DNA of 64,000 nucleotides from Winogradskyella endarachnes (lineage in GTDB: Bacteria; Bacteroidota; Bacteroidia; Flavobacteriales; Flavobacteriaceae): contig NZ_WOWS01000007.1 of the NCBI RefSeq assembly GCF_009741275.1, positions 1-64,000 of the forward strand, read 5' to 3'. Below the pieces are notes generated by a model that did not search any database, had not been told where the DNA came from, and saw only the letters and a list, made by a program, of their open reading frames with translations. The position numbers were made by a program, and so were the translations under genes. The stretch's first letter is position 1; every line of letters begins with the position of its first letter. Below are positions 29,789 to 39,161 of this stretch, piece after piece.

Positions 29789-31519
29789 TCAAATAGCATA
29801 TTGTTTCTTATGGCAGTAGAAATTTAAAAGCTCATGTAATTCGTTTACATCAAATGGTTTACTTAGATATCCATTCATTTTGTAACGCTCTATTTTTTCT
29901 TTTACTTCTTCTTTTGTAAATGCAGATAATGCCACAATTGGTATGGTAGATTTGCTAGAATCGTTCATTTTTCTAATCACTTTAGTGGTTTCATAACCAT
30001 CTAAAACTGGCATTTGTAAATCCATTAAAATAACGTCAAAATCTTTTGCTGCATGCAAATCTAACGCCTCTTGACCATTTTTTGCTATTTGGTAATCCAC
30101 TTGCCATCGTCTTAGCAACTTAGTCATTACCAAAATATTAATGGTATTATCCTCTGCCAAAAGTACGTTTAAATTTATGGGTTGTGTTTTAGCACTACTA
30201 TCAGCAATCTCAGTAGTTAACATCTTAGAGTGTTTAAAATCTATCTCAAACCAAAATTTAGAACCAAAACCTATTTTACTTTCTAACTGTAGCTCACTAT
30301 TCTGAATTTTTAGAAGTTGTTTACTAATATATAAACCTAGACCAGAGCCACCATATAAGGCTGTTGTATCTTCTGTTGCTTGTACAAAGCTTTTAAAAAT
30401 ATCTTTTTGCTTATCATATGAAACACCTATACCAGTATCAATAACACTAAATCTCACTGTAGTAGTTTGATTGACTGATTTCACCTTTTCTATTCTAAAA
30501 ACAACACCTCCTTTGTGTGTAAACTTAATTGCATTGCTCAGTAGATTTTTTAAAACTTGAGACAATTTTAGCGGATCACCAACTAACATTGCTGGTATTG
30601 CACTTTCTATTTCTACATTTAAACTTAAATTTTTACTTATTGTTGCTTGTTTAAAGTGGTGTTTAATATTCTGAATTAGTTCTATAAAATTAAAGTCTTT
30701 TTTCTTTATTTCAATGTCTTCAGATTTATACTTGTTAAGGTTTAACAAATCGTTTATTAACCCTAATAAATGTTCACTTGAATATTTTAAAACTTCAAGA
30801 TTCTCTAACTGAGATGGCAAATAATCTTCTAATAATAAAATATCAGACATGCCTATAACAGCATTTAAAGGTGTTCTTATCTCATGAGACATAGTAGATA
30901 AAAAAGCATCTTTAGTTTTATTGGCTTGCTTTAATTCAATTTCTATTTCTTTTAGCTTAGTAATATCCATTAAGGTACCAATTGCGCCATCTGGTAAACC
31001 TTTTAAGCAATACGTAGGTGTTAATTTTAATTCTACCCAAATTTTTTCACCTTTAGGTTTAACAAATTGAAAAATTAAGTTAAAATCTTCATTTCCTTTT
31101 TTAAGTATCTTAGATATTTTTAACTGTTCCTTGTGGTTAACGCCTATAAGTAGTTCTTTATAATTTTTATTTAGCACTTCTTTTACAGAAAGCCCAAACA
31201 TATCTTGTGATGCTTTATTAATGTACTTAAAATCTCCATTAATATCTGTTTTAAAAATGACGCCATCAATATTGTTTACAATAGTATTTAATCTAGATTC
31301 TACATTAAATATCTCAGATTTTAACGCTTTGTTGGCTACATAAAGTTCATTGGAGCTTTTTTCTAAAATATTCTCCACATGTTTTATATCCTCATCAAAA
31401 TCTTCATATGCTTGATTAACTGCATTAAAAAAATCTTTAAATTTTTCGAGTTCAATTTGATTAAAGCCTGCTTTACTTATTTGACGTCGTAGTAACCTAT
31501 GTTTTGTTGTTTCTAACAT
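29789..31519 (-). CDS. Soluble hybrid histidine kinase: PAS-HisKA-HATPase-REC
   Basis: 576 residues without transmembrane segments. An N-terminal coiled coil (about 25-70) is followed by a PAS domain (about 70-190), the H box FLSTMSHEIRTPLNAVIGMS (His about 211), the ATPase domain with NLLSNAIKFTHKGG and GGSGLGLYISKQLL, and a C-terminal receiver with VILMDLQMPVLDG (Asp about 497) and LSKPFD. It overlaps the upstream FIST gene by 7 bp, so the two are translationally coupled. The FIST protein is likely its sensory partner. The phosphate acceptor (an HPt protein or regulator) is not in the window. Confidence 0.92.
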   Translation of the reverse strand: MLETTKHRLLRRQISKAGFNQIELEKFKDFFNAVNQAYEDFDEDIKHVENILEKSSNELYVANKALKSEIFNVESRLNTIVNNIDGVIFKTDINGDFKYINKASQDMFGLSVKEVLNKNYKELLIGVNHKEQLKISKILKKGNEDFNLIFQFVKPKGEKIWVELKLTPTYCLKGLPDGAIGTLMDITKLKEIEIELKQANKTKDAFLSTMSHEIRTPLNAVIGMSDILLLEDYLPSQLENLEVLKYSSEHLLGLINDLLNLNKYKSEDIEIKKKDFNFIELIQNIKHHFKQATISKNLSLNVEIESAIPAMLVGDPLKLSQVLKNLLSNAIKFTHKGGVVFRIEKVKSVNQTTTVRFSVIDTGIGVSYDKQKDIFKSFVQATEDTTALYGGSGLGLYISKQLLKIQNSELQLESKIGFGSKFWFEIDFKHSKMLTTEIADSSAKTQPINLNVLLAEDNTINILVMTKLLRRWQVDYQIAKNGQEALDLHAAKDFDVILMDLQMPVLDGYETTKVIRKMNDSSKSTIPIVALSAFTKEEVKEKIERYKMNGYLSKPFDVNELHELLNFYCHKKQYAI

Positions 31520-32640
31520 TCTGATAAAGTTGTGACAGTCATTGTCTGGTTATGTAATTCACAAGGTGACGAATTTCCAGATGGTGCAATTTCACCAAAG
31601 GAATAAAACCCGGTTATTTTTGGGTGTTTACCTAATACTTCTTCTACGGCTTCTACCTCTTCTTCTACCAGTTGTTTTAGTAATAAACGACGCCCAACAC
31701 AACTTACTAAAATTGCTAATTCTGGTTGTTGCGTAATTGTGTTTATGGCTGATTTTGCAGAATTTTCTGCACCTTTTATTAATCTATCTGCATTAGAATT
31801 CATTAAGCGTAAAGAAGAACCTACAGGCACATTAGCCGCAAAAACTAAACTATGTTCTTCTTCGTTTATAGCGCGTACAGTCCGCACAACTGGTGTATCT
31901 AATTCATTTACACGCATACTAAAAGGAAAGGATAAACCTGAATTTGGAAAAGTGTTAACTTTTTCTCCTAAAAATTTTCGATAGATTTCTGATGCCGGCT
32001 GTCCGTCTAGTTCATAGACTATATTTTTTTTAGATTTGGTTACCAACCTGTCTGCACCAAAACTATCCCAACCTCCATTAGAAGCAAAACTAACATTGAG
32101 CTCTTGTCCATAAAATCCTAATCCCACAATTTTTTTACCAACTATGTTAGAATTTGCAATAATAAATGCTTCTTTTGAATCTATATTATAACCAGAAAGT
32201 CCACCTGTGATGCTGGTATTTTTTAAAATACTTTTTAACCCTGTAACTAAATCTGCTCCATTAACATTAGAACCATCGCTAAACACCAATGCGTGTTTAA
32301 GATTCTCATTTTCTAATTGTGAGGCTAAAAATTTACCTGCTTCATAACTTTTATCAATATTAATAATATCAACGGTTGCTATTTTGCAAATTACTTTTTC
32401 AAATTCTATTGCAGATAAAGAGACTGTATCATCTGACACTTTACTACCAGATATTTCTCCTGCTGTTGAGCATCCTACCAGAAGTGCATTTGGATAACGC
32501 TCTTGTAATTTAGAGACTAAAGCTCTCTTAGATTTAAATAAAAGTGAAACAAATAATAATATAAGATTAGGTTGTATCTCAATAGTATCTATATCACCAC
32601 TCCAATTTTCTCCAGTTAGGGATAACTGTTCTACTTTCAT
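31513..32640 (-). CDS. FIST domain sensor protein
   Basis: 375 residues with FIST N- and C-terminal domains. Visible features are LLVGCSTAGEISGSKV (about 50-67), ALVFSDGSNVNGADLV and TGGLSGYN in the first half, and AILVSCVGRRLLL and TGFYSFGEIAPSG near the end. FIST domains are thought to bind small ligands, possibly amino acids, and occur with kinases and chemoreceptors. There is no signal peptide or membrane helix, so sensing is cytoplasmic. The start codon overlap with the kinase gene is the main functional clue. The ligand is unknown. Confidence 0.92.
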   Translation of the reverse strand: MKVEQLSLTGENWSGDIDTIEIQPNLILLFVSLLFKSKRALVSKLQERYPNALLVGCSTAGEISGSKVSDDTVSLSAIEFEKVICKIATVDIINIDKSYEAGKFLASQLENENLKHALVFSDGSNVNGADLVTGLKSILKNTSITGGLSGYNIDSKEAFIIANSNIVGKKIVGLGFYGQELNVSFASNGGWDSFGADRLVTKSKKNIVYELDGQPASEIYRKFLGEKVNTFPNSGLSFPFSMRVNELDTPVVRTVRAINEEEHSLVFAANVPVGSSLRLMNSNADRLIKGAENSAKSAINTITQQPELAILVSCVGRRLLLKQLVEEEVEAVEEVLGKHPKITGFYSFGEIAPSGNSSPCELHNQTMTVTTLSEC

Positions 32641-32969
32641 AGATGTTTAGGTTAAATTGACTTAGGTTTGGGGTATGCATTTTATCGTTAAAAAAATACA
32701 TTTCAGCGAATATATGATAAATATATTATAACAACAGCATTATTTTTAAGAAAAATAATTTACGAAAATTAGATTCCCAAATAAATATAGCAATCAATAA
32801 TTGTATTTCTATTATAATATTTATGCTGAAAAACTTAGTTTTTCAATAAATTAAAAACTAATTCTCATTGTTTTAAAAATTACTTTAACTCATGTAAGAG
32901 CATAAAAAAACACTCAATATTGAGTGTTTCAAATTATTTAAACTGCTATAATATATTATTTATAAACAT
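32641..32969. other. Intergenic region between FIST gene and CBS-like gene
   Basis: 329 bp of AT-rich spacer. It contains two perfect inverted repeats, ATTATTTTT-AAG-AAAAATAAT (32739-32759) and TGAAAAAC-TTA-GTTTTTCA (32827-32845), which could be operators or RNA hairpins. The terminator of the CBS-like gene is at 32904-32930. I found no clear TAnnTTTG box for the FIST gene. Confidence 0.5.
32904..32930 (-). terminator. Terminator after the CBS-like gene
   Basis: AAACACTCAAT/ATTGAGTGTTT is a perfect palindrome followed by a T run on the minus strand. Confidence 0.75.
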
Positions 32970-33950
32970 CTAATCTATATAACCCATTTGGCGCATCCAA
33001 TCATCATTAAACATTTTACCAACATAACGACTGCCGTGATCATGAAATAAAACTACTACGACATCTTCTGGTTTAAAATGTTCTTTTAATTGTAATACTC
33101 CTTTAATAGCAGAACCTGCTGAGTTTCCTAAAAACATACCTTCTTCTTTTGCTAATTTTTGCGTATAGACACAGGCATCCTTATCTGTAACTTTTGTAAA
33201 CCCATCAATTAAGCTAAAATCTACATTTTTCGGTAAAATATCTTCGCCAATACCTTCAGTTACATAAGGATAGATTTCGTTTTCATCAAAAATTCCAGTT
33301 TCGTGATATTTTTTAAAAACAGAACCATAAGTATCTACTCCCCAAACTTTAATATTAGGGTTTTGTTCTTTTAAATATTTACCAACACCAGAGATTGTGC
33401 CACCAGTACCAACACCAACCACAAAGTGCGTAATTTTACCTTCGGTTTGTTTCCAAATTTCCGGACCTGTACTTTCGTAATGTGCTTTTGTGTTACTTGG
33501 ATTATCATATTGGTTTACGTACCAAGAATTTGGTATTTCTTCACCTAATCGTTTTGAAACTGAATAATAACTACGTGGATCATCTGGTTCTACAGCCGTT
33601 GGGCAAACAATAACTTCTGCGCCTACAGCACGCATAATATCTACTTTCTCTTTAGATTGTTTATCTGCCATTACAAAAATGCATTTGTAACCCTTTACAA
33701 TGGCTGCCAAAGCTAATCCCATCCCAGTATTCCCTGAAGTCCCTTCTATAATGGTTCCTCCTGGTTTTAATCTTCCATCCGCTTCTGCATCTTCAATCAT
33801 CTGCAATGCCATACGGTCTTTTACAGAGTTCCCTGGGTTAAAAGTTTCGTATTTTGCAAGTACCAAACAAGGTAAGTCTTCTACTAGTTTATTCATTTTA
33901 ACTAGAGGTGTGTTACCTATTGTACCTAATATATTTTCTACGTAATCCAT
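32970..33950 (-). CDS. PLP-dependent cystathionine beta-synthase / cysteine synthase family
   Basis: 326-residue fold-type II PLP enzyme of sulfur amino-acid metabolism. The PLP lysine lies in NPGNSVKDR (about 44), followed by EGTSGNTGMGLALAA and the phosphate loop GVGTGGTISG. The motifs DDPRSYYSVSKRL, AHYESTGPEIW, EGIGEDILP and RYVGKMFNDDWM resemble cystathionine beta-synthase rather than CysK, but the regulatory CBS (Bateman) domains are absent. Either homocysteine + serine to cystathionine or O-acetylserine sulfhydrylation is possible. It is monocistronic between its promoter and a strong terminator. Confidence 0.88.
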   Translation of the reverse strand: MDYVENILGTIGNTPLVKMNKLVEDLPCLVLAKYETFNPGNSVKDRMALQMIEDAEADGRLKPGGTIIEGTSGNTGMGLALAAIVKGYKCIFVMADKQSKEKVDIMRAVGAEVIVCPTAVEPDDPRSYYSVSKRLGEEIPNSWYVNQYDNPSNTKAHYESTGPEIWKQTEGKITHFVVGVGTGGTISGVGKYLKEQNPNIKVWGVDTYGSVFKKYHETGIFDENEIYPYVTEGIGEDILPKNVDFSLIDGFTKVTDKDACVYTQKLAKEEGMFLGNSAGSAIKGVLQLKEHFKPEDVVVVLFHDHGSRYVGKMFNDDWMRQMGYID

Positions 33951-34055
33951 TTCTTTTTGTTATTGTTATACAGGAAAAACATATTCTCCTTTAATATAAC
34001 TTATAATTATTGCGCCTTATTTAGATGCTCATTATATTGTTGTTTTTTGAAAGTG

Positions 34056-34063
34056 CAAAAATA
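34056..34063 (-). promoter_or_regulatory. -7 promoter box of the CBS-like gene
   Basis: TATTTTTG on the minus strand fits TAnnTTTG. Predicted start is near 34049, leaving a leader of about 98 nt; no -33 TTG is seen. Confidence 0.4.
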
Positions 34064-34137
34064 CGTGAAAAGTTAAATCTCTAAAGTTAAAAGTACGTTA
34101 TTATCTTTTTTAACCATTAGTAAAAGATAATTGACAA

Positions 34138-35370
34138 CTAATCAAAACGCATTGCTTTTACAGGTGAAATCTTAGAAATAATTAAAGACGGAATAAGCAA
34201 CATAAGTAAACAAGCTATGAAGGTACCAATGTTTAACAGCAAAATATAGTCCAAGCTAATATAAACAGGAGCTGTACTAACATAATACGTATCTGGATTA
34301 AGCGGAAAGAGCTTTAAATACTTTTGAGCAAATAACAAACCTAAACCAATTAAATTGCCCCAAAAAAGACCCAAACCTATTAAATACGATGCATTATAAA
34401 GAAATACTTTTCTTATCGTCCAATTAGAACTACCTAAGGCTTTTAGAATACCTATCATCTGTGTACGCTCTAGAATTAAAACCAATAATGCAGTTATCAT
34501 ATTAATACCAGCTACAACAATCATTATGGCAATTATGCCATACGTGTTGTTGTCAAAAACCTTAATCCATTCAAAAATAGTATAATACTTTTGTGTGATA
34601 GAAACGGCATTTAAATTTGAATTTGTATTCTTATAAACAGCTTTGGTTACAGATTCTATATCTGAAAAATCATCAATAAAGACTTCAAAATTGCCCACTT
34701 GGTCAGCTTTCCATTTATTAAGACGTTGTACGTGTCGTAAATCTGCGATTAAAAATTTTTCATCGAGTTCTTGAAATCCGGAATTGTAAATACCTACAAT
34801 TTCAAAATTCATTAATCTTGGTAATTTATTTAACTGCTCACCAAATAAGGTTTGAAATTTATCACCAACCTTAAACCCTAAACGATTGGCTAAATAGGTT
34901 GATATTAATACGTTTTCATTTCGTTTTTGTGTATAATCTGGTAGTTGACCTTCTACTAAGAATTCTTTGAAATAGCCCCAATTATAATCTGCTCCTACAC
35001 CTTTAACTACAACGCCTTCAAAATCAGTTTCGGTTCTAATTACAGCAAATTTAGTTGCAACGGCTTGCACATGATTTATCCCCTCAACATTATTAAAATT
35101 AGGATAGAATTCTTGATTTCTTGAAATAGGAACTTGAGACTCATCTGAAGCATTAGTATCATAATTAGTAATCTCAATATGGCCATTAAATGCCACAACT
35201 TTATCTCTAATTTTCTGCTGTAAACCTAAACCTGTTGCAATTGCTATGAGCATTACAATAATACCAATAGCAATTGCTGCGATACCAATTTTAATTATTG
35301 GTGCCGAAACACTACTTTTATACGTTTTATTGCCAATTATACGTTTAGCTATAAATAACTCAAAATTCAA
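34138..35370 (-). CDS. LolC/LolE-type ABC transporter permease (FtsX family)
   Basis: 410-residue inner-membrane permease. It has TM1 near residues 22-45, a large periplasmic MacB-like domain (about 50-265), and three C-terminal helices near 275-300, 325-350 and 375-400 forming the FtsX domain (LILERTQMIGILKALGSSNW). Proteins of this type release lipoproteins to LolA. The partner ATPase is not adjacent. The start is TTG at 35370: the frame upstream is closed at 35386-35388 and no ATG fits the conserved NFELFIAKR N-terminus. Only 9 bp separate it from the divergent NamZ start. Confidence 0.9.
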   Translation of the reverse strand: MNFELFIAKRIIGNKTYKSSVSAPIIKIGIAAIAIGIIVMLIAIATGLGLQQKIRDKVVAFNGHIEITNYDTNASDESQVPISRNQEFYPNFNNVEGINHVQAVATKFAVIRTETDFEGVVVKGVGADYNWGYFKEFLVEGQLPDYTQKRNENVLISTYLANRLGFKVGDKFQTLFGEQLNKLPRLMNFEIVGIYNSGFQELDEKFLIADLRHVQRLNKWKADQVGNFEVFIDDFSDIESVTKAVYKNTNSNLNAVSITQKYYTIFEWIKVFDNNTYGIIAIMIVVAGINMITALLVLILERTQMIGILKALGSSNWTIRKVFLYNASYLIGLGLFWGNLIGLGLLFAQKYLKLFPLNPDTYYVSTAPVYISLDYILLLNIGTFIACLLMLLIPSLIISKISPVKAMRFD

Positions 35371-35379
35371 AATTACTCT

Positions 35380-36690
35380 ATGCTTTTAAAGGTTGTCAAA
35401 AATACAGTTTTATTCTCTATAATTATTGGGATTTTCTTCATTACCAATTCTTGTGGAGATAAGACAAAGATAAAAACCAGTGCAACAACACATAAAGACC
35501 ATAATACTGAAACTGCTTCTAATGGCATCTCTACAACAGGTAAAGGAGAAGCATTGTCCATAAAACCTAACAAAAATACAGATACTAGCATTGTAATAGC
35601 TGCCAACAAAACCAAGAAGTATATACCATTATTAAAAAACAAACGCGTAGCTATTGTGGCTAACCAAACTTCCGTAATTTTTAAAGAGAATGCGTATACA
35701 CATATTGTAGACTCTTTACTTCAGTTGCAGATAAACGTTAAAAAAGTTTTTGCGCCAGAACACGGATTTAGAGGCACAGCAGATGCTGGTGAGCTTGTAA
35801 AAGATGGCATAGACACCAAAACGGGTTTACCAATTTATTCACTTCATGGTAAGCATAAAAAACCTACAGCAGCACAACTTAATGATGTAGATTTGATGAT
35901 TTTTGATATTCAAGATGTTGGCGTTCGGTTTTACACCTACATTTCAACGTTACATTACGTAATGGAAGCGTGTGCCGAACAAAATATTCCGCTTATAGTT
36001 TTAGACCGACCAAATCCTAATGGTAATTATATTGACGGTCCTGTTTTAGAAACAGTGCATAGCAACTTTTTAGGTATGCACCCTATTCCTTTAATACATG
36101 GTATGACCATAGGTGAATATGCTAAAATGATTAATGGTGAAGCTTGGTTAAAAAACAAAGTGGTTTGCCAACTTACAATTATAGAATTAGACAATTACAA
36201 TCATGAGGCTTTTTACAATGTACCTATAAGACCCTCTCCTAATTTACCAAACAGCCAATCTATAACTTTATATCCTAGTTTAGGTTTATTTGAAGGTACC
36301 AACATTAATGCTGGACGAGGGACTGAATTTCAATTTCAACGTTATGGTGCACCATTCTTAGATAAATCTCATTATAAATTTAGCTATACACCTGTTGCAA
36401 ATTTTGGCTCTAAATATCCTAAACACAAAAATGAATTATGTTACGGAACTGACCTATCTAAAGAAATAGTGGAAAGACATTTTACTTTAAAGTATATTAT
36501 GGATGCATATAAGCATTCTACTGATAAATCTAAATTTTTTAATACCTCGAACTTTACGGCACACGCAGGCACAAAAAAACTGCAACAACAAATTGAAGCA
36601 GGTTTATCAGAAAGTGAAATTAAAGCCACTTGGCAAGATGATATTGCAGCCTTTAAAATTATAAGGCAAAAATACTTAATCTATAAATAA
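35380..36690 (+). CDS. namZ: DUF1343 exo-beta-N-acetylmuramidase (NamZ-like) lipoprotein
   Basis: 436 residues. The lipoprotein signal ends FFITNSC (Cys 25). The DUF1343 core is complete: KRVAIVANQTSV, FAPEHGFRG, GLPIYSLHG, FDIQDVGVRFYTYISTL, VLDRPNPN, and RPSPNLPNSQSITLYPSLGLFEGTN. Members of this family were shown to remove terminal MurNAc from peptidoglycan fragments for recycling. The lipoprotein form suggests a periplasmic enzyme. No MurNAc kinase or NagZ is near. The last 15 bp overlap a small convergent ORF. Confidence 0.9.
   Translation: MLLKVVKNTVLFSIIIGIFFITNSCGDKTKIKTSATTHKDHNTETASNGISTTGKGEALSIKPNKNTDTSIVIAANKTKKYIPLLKNKRVAIVANQTSVIFKENAYTHIVDSLLQLQINVKKVFAPEHGFRGTADAGELVKDGIDTKTGLPIYSLHGKHKKPTAAQLNDVDLMIFDIQDVGVRFYTYISTLHYVMEACAEQNIPLIVLDRPNPNGNYIDGPVLETVHSNFLGMHPIPLIHGMTIGEYAKMINGEAWLKNKVVCQLTIIELDNYNHEAFYNVPIRPSPNLPNSQSITLYPSLGLFEGTNINAGRGTEFQFQRYGAPFLDKSHYKFSYTPVANFGSKYPKHKNELCYGTDLSKEIVERHFTLKYIMDAYKHSTDKSKFFNTSNFTAHAGTKKLQQQIEAGLSESEIKATWQDDIAAFKIIRQKYLIYK
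35397..35404 (-). promoter_or_regulatory. -7 promoter box of the LolC/E-type gene, inside namZ
   Basis: TATTTTTG on the minus strand lies within the first codons of the divergent NamZ gene and predicts a leader of about 20 nt before the TTG start. Confidence 0.4.
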
Positions 36691-36840
36691 AGACTTTTTT
36701 GATTGGGTATCCACTATTAATTCTTCTTCATTAATAGTTGTTTCTTTTTCTAATTTTGATTCTGAATTATTTTGTAAAGTATATCCTAATAAAAGTGTAA
36801 GAATAACAACGAGGAAAATACGGACGATATTTTTAAACAT
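36676..36840 (-). CDS. Small hypothetical membrane protein
   Basis: A 54-residue ORF from ATG at 36840 with a basic start (MFKNIVRI), one hydrophobic helix (FLVVILTLLLGY) and an acidic tail. A GTG 18 bp upstream is a possible alternative start. It converges with and overlaps the end of namZ by 15 bp. I recognise no family. The topology looks like a real single-pass peptide, but coding status is uncertain. Confidence 0.4.
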   Translation of the reverse strand: MFKNIVRIFLVVILTLLLGYTLQNNSESKLEKETTINEEELIVDTQSKKSLFID

Positions 36841-36996
36841 AATAGAAACTATAAACACACTAGGTGTTTGTGATTGTTAGATAAAATAATTTCCCCTCAC
36901 TATAAACATAAATTTAAAATTTGTTTTTTTATAAAAAATCCTACAAAATGCACAAAAACAAGAAGAAGTGTATACTTTATGCGACTTAACGTAAAA

Positions 36997-37899
36997 CTAT
37001 AATTTTAAGACATTATTTAAGCGATTTGGATAATCCGTAATAATGCCATCAACCTTCCATTTTATCATTTGCTCCATATCCTTTTCTTCATTAATAGTCC
37101 ATGGTATTACTTTAAAGTTTTCTGCTTTTAAATTTCTAACCTTTTTTTCATCTAAAAGTTTGTAATATGGGCTTATTATTTCTGGTGATTTTACAATATC
37201 TAATTTTGAAATTTTATCCCAAATCTCTTCATGCTCATCAACTAAAAGCGCAATTTCAGTTTTAGGAGATTGTTTTCTTATCTGTCTCAGAATTTTAATA
37301 TCAAAAGATTGAAGAATTACACGACTCAACATATCATTACGCTTTAATTCATTTAATACTAAAGCCACATAAGTTTTTGGCTCAGGTGTAAAGATGTTAT
37401 AATAGTCTTGCTCAGATTTAATTTCTATATTAAACTTTACATCAGAATTTTTACGTTTCACTAAATCAAAAACATCGGATAATAAAGGTTTGAAGGTTTT
37501 TATTTTCTGTTGCTCCGGAAATCTAGGATGATTTTTTAAACCACAGTCAAATTGCTTAATTTCATTATAATTCATTTTGTATAAATTATAATGTGTTTCT
37601 AAAGAATCTGGAATAACTTCACCTTTAGCATCTCGGCAAATTAAGGGATTCATATAAGGTTCATGAGTTACAACAACCTTATTGTCTTTAGAAATAGCAA
37701 TATCTAATTCTAAAGTTGTAACGCCCAATTCAATCGCTTTTTCAAACGCTGGTATGGTGTTTTCTGGCATTAAACCTCTGCAACCTCTGTGGCCTTGTAT
37801 ATCAATTTGTTTAACTTCAGGATTACAACTAACAACTAATAGCATAAAAAAGAATAATGCGCTAATCTTCAAGATTGGCAGATAATGTTGCTTTTTCAT
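36997..37899 (-). CDS. Glycerophosphodiester phosphodiesterase lipoprotein
   Basis: 300 residues of the GDPD family (TIM barrel), splitting glycerophosphodiesters into glycerol-3-phosphate and an alcohol. The lipoprotein signal ends LLVVSC (Cys 25). Catalytic signatures follow: GHRGCRGLMPENT (about 37-49), the metal-binding ELDI, and THEP. A C-terminal stretch DGIITDYPNRL is also typical. The start overlaps the upstream hydroxylase gene by 38 bp in another frame. The positively charged MKKQHYL fits a signal n-region, so the overlap is probably real. Confidence 0.9.
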   Translation of the reverse strand: MKKQHYLPILKISALFFFMLLVVSCNPEVKQIDIQGHRGCRGLMPENTIPAFEKAIELGVTTLELDIAISKDNKVVVTHEPYMNPLICRDAKGEVIPDSLETHYNLYKMNYNEIKQFDCGLKNHPRFPEQQKIKTFKPLLSDVFDLVKRKNSDVKFNIEIKSEQDYYNIFTPEPKTYVALVLNELKRNDMLSRVILQSFDIKILRQIRKQSPKTEIALLVDEHEEIWDKISKLDIVKSPEIISPYYKLLDEKKVRNLKAENFKVIPWTINEEKDMEQMIKWKVDGIITDYPNRLNNVLKL

Positions 37900-38704
37900 A
37901 TGGCAAAAAAGGTTGTTTAAGTAAGTGTTTAATGTCGCTATTTTTCACTTCATCAGGAAACACATCTACACCATATATCAATTTTTCGCGATCTAAATAC
38001 ATATAAGTTCCAAAGATACGATCCCAAATACTAAAAATGTTTCCATAATTAGAATCTGTATATGGCAATCTGTAATGATGATGCGTTTTGTGCATATCTG
38101 GAGAAATAATAAAATAACTCAATGCTTTATCTAAACCTTTTGGTAATTTAATATTAGCATGTGTAAATTGTGTAAATATTAAAGACATAGCTTGGTACAA
38201 CATTACCAAGGCTATTGGTGTGCCAACAACTAAAACTCCTAATAACGTAAAACCAAATCTTATTAAGCTTTCAATAGGATGATGCCTATTCGCCGTTGTA
38301 GTATCTACGTTATGATCCGTATGATGTACTAAATGAACCATCCATAACGGTTTTACTTTGTGCTCTACATAATGTGCCAAATACGCACCAAAAAAATCTA
38401 AAAACAAAACGCCAATAAAAGCATATAACCATAAGGGCATTTCTGGCAACCAATTTATAATACCAAAATTGTTTGCTTTAACCCAATCTGCAGTACCTAA
38501 GAGTAAAAACGCTAATGTAAAATTTACAATGATTGTTGTAAGTGTAAAAAATAGGTTGGGTAACGCATGTTTCCATTTTTTATATTTAAACTTAAATAAT
38601 GGTAATCCGCCTTCTAAAAGCCAAAAAAATGTTAGTCCACCAACTAAAATAAGACTTCGATGTAGAGAAGGAATAGTTTCGAAATAATTAATAATGCTAT
38701 CCAT
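37862..38704 (-). CDS. Fatty acid hydroxylase / sterol desaturase family membrane protein
   Basis: 280-residue membrane di-iron enzyme family (PF04116). Histidine boxes are HYVEH, HLVHHTDHN and HKTHHHY, with four to five transmembrane helices. The family hydroxylates or desaturates lipid chains or sterol-like rings. In flavobacteria, ornithine-lipid, carotenoid or fatty-acid hydroxylation are all possible and cannot be chosen here. It overlaps the GDPD gene downstream by 38 bp and follows the lipocalin-like gene by 2 bp, suggesting an envelope-lipid operon. Confidence 0.88.
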   Translation of the reverse strand: MDSIINYFETIPSLHRSLILVGGLTFFWLLEGGLPLFKFKYKKWKHALPNLFFTLTTIIVNFTLAFLLLGTADWVKANNFGIINWLPEMPLWLYAFIGVLFLDFFGAYLAHYVEHKVKPLWMVHLVHHTDHNVDTTTANRHHPIESLIRFGFTLLGVLVVGTPIALVMLYQAMSLIFTQFTHANIKLPKGLDKALSYFIISPDMHKTHHHYRLPYTDSNYGNIFSIWDRIFGTYMYLDREKLIYGVDVFPDEVKNSDIKHLLKQPFLPYEKATLSANLED

Positions 38705-38706
38705 AA

Positions 38707-39147
38707 TTAATGTTCATAGGTATACTCACCATAAAGATCTATGGTATTATTACCGTTATCTAAATATACTTTTATAACTAAAGTCGTTTCAGTAAGTTCT
38801 ATTATTTCTCTCTTAATATTAGGGTCTTCAAAATCAAAAACTGTAATATTAGTGCCATCAATAATCAATTCGCGTGTTTGCTCATTTGGATAATAAAAAT
38901 CACCGCTAATTTCATAAGTTCCAGTATATTTATGAGTATCTGGCTCTGGGTCATTACAGTCTATAGCTCCAGAAGCATAGCTTGTAAATGTTCCATTTGA
39001 ATTTAATAAAAGGCTATTTTGTTCTGCGCATAACCCAACTCTATACCATTGACCATATAACAAGTTTAAATCTAGGTTTGTTGTATCATCGTCAGAAGAA
39101 CAGCTTAATACAAACATTGCTAGTAAACATGTTATTAGTCTTTTCAT
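38707..39147 (-). CDS. Lipocalin-like lipoprotein
   Basis: 146 residues with a lipoprotein signal (FVLSC, Cys 16), then an acidic SSDDD spacer and a beta-rich body: LYGQWYRVG, GTFTSYASG, YTGTYEISGDFY and TLVIKVYLDN. The pattern matches the small lipocalin-like lipoproteins of Bacteroidota. Two further cysteines may form a disulfide. Ligand unknown. It lies between the hydroxylase gene (2 bp) and a secreted hypothetical (14 bp). Confidence 0.75.
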   Translation of the reverse strand: MKRLITCLLAMFVLSCSSDDDTTNLDLNLLYGQWYRVGLCAEQNSLLLNSNGTFTSYASGAIDCNDPEPDTHKYTGTYEISGDFYYPNEQTRELIIDGTNITVFDFEDPNIKREIIELTETTLVIKVYLDNGNNTIDLYGEYTYEH

Positions 39148-39161
39148 AAGTTCAATCTAAA

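Noticed and set aside
34101-34130. TTATCTTTT/AAAAGATAA hairpin after the LolC/E-type gene as terminator
   Set aside because: The stem is perfect but not followed by a T run in the minus direction, so I do not call it a terminator.
35373-35642. 89-residue minus-strand ORF opposite the namZ start
   Set aside because: It has hydrophobic runs but overlaps the namZ lipoprotein signal and has no recognisable family.
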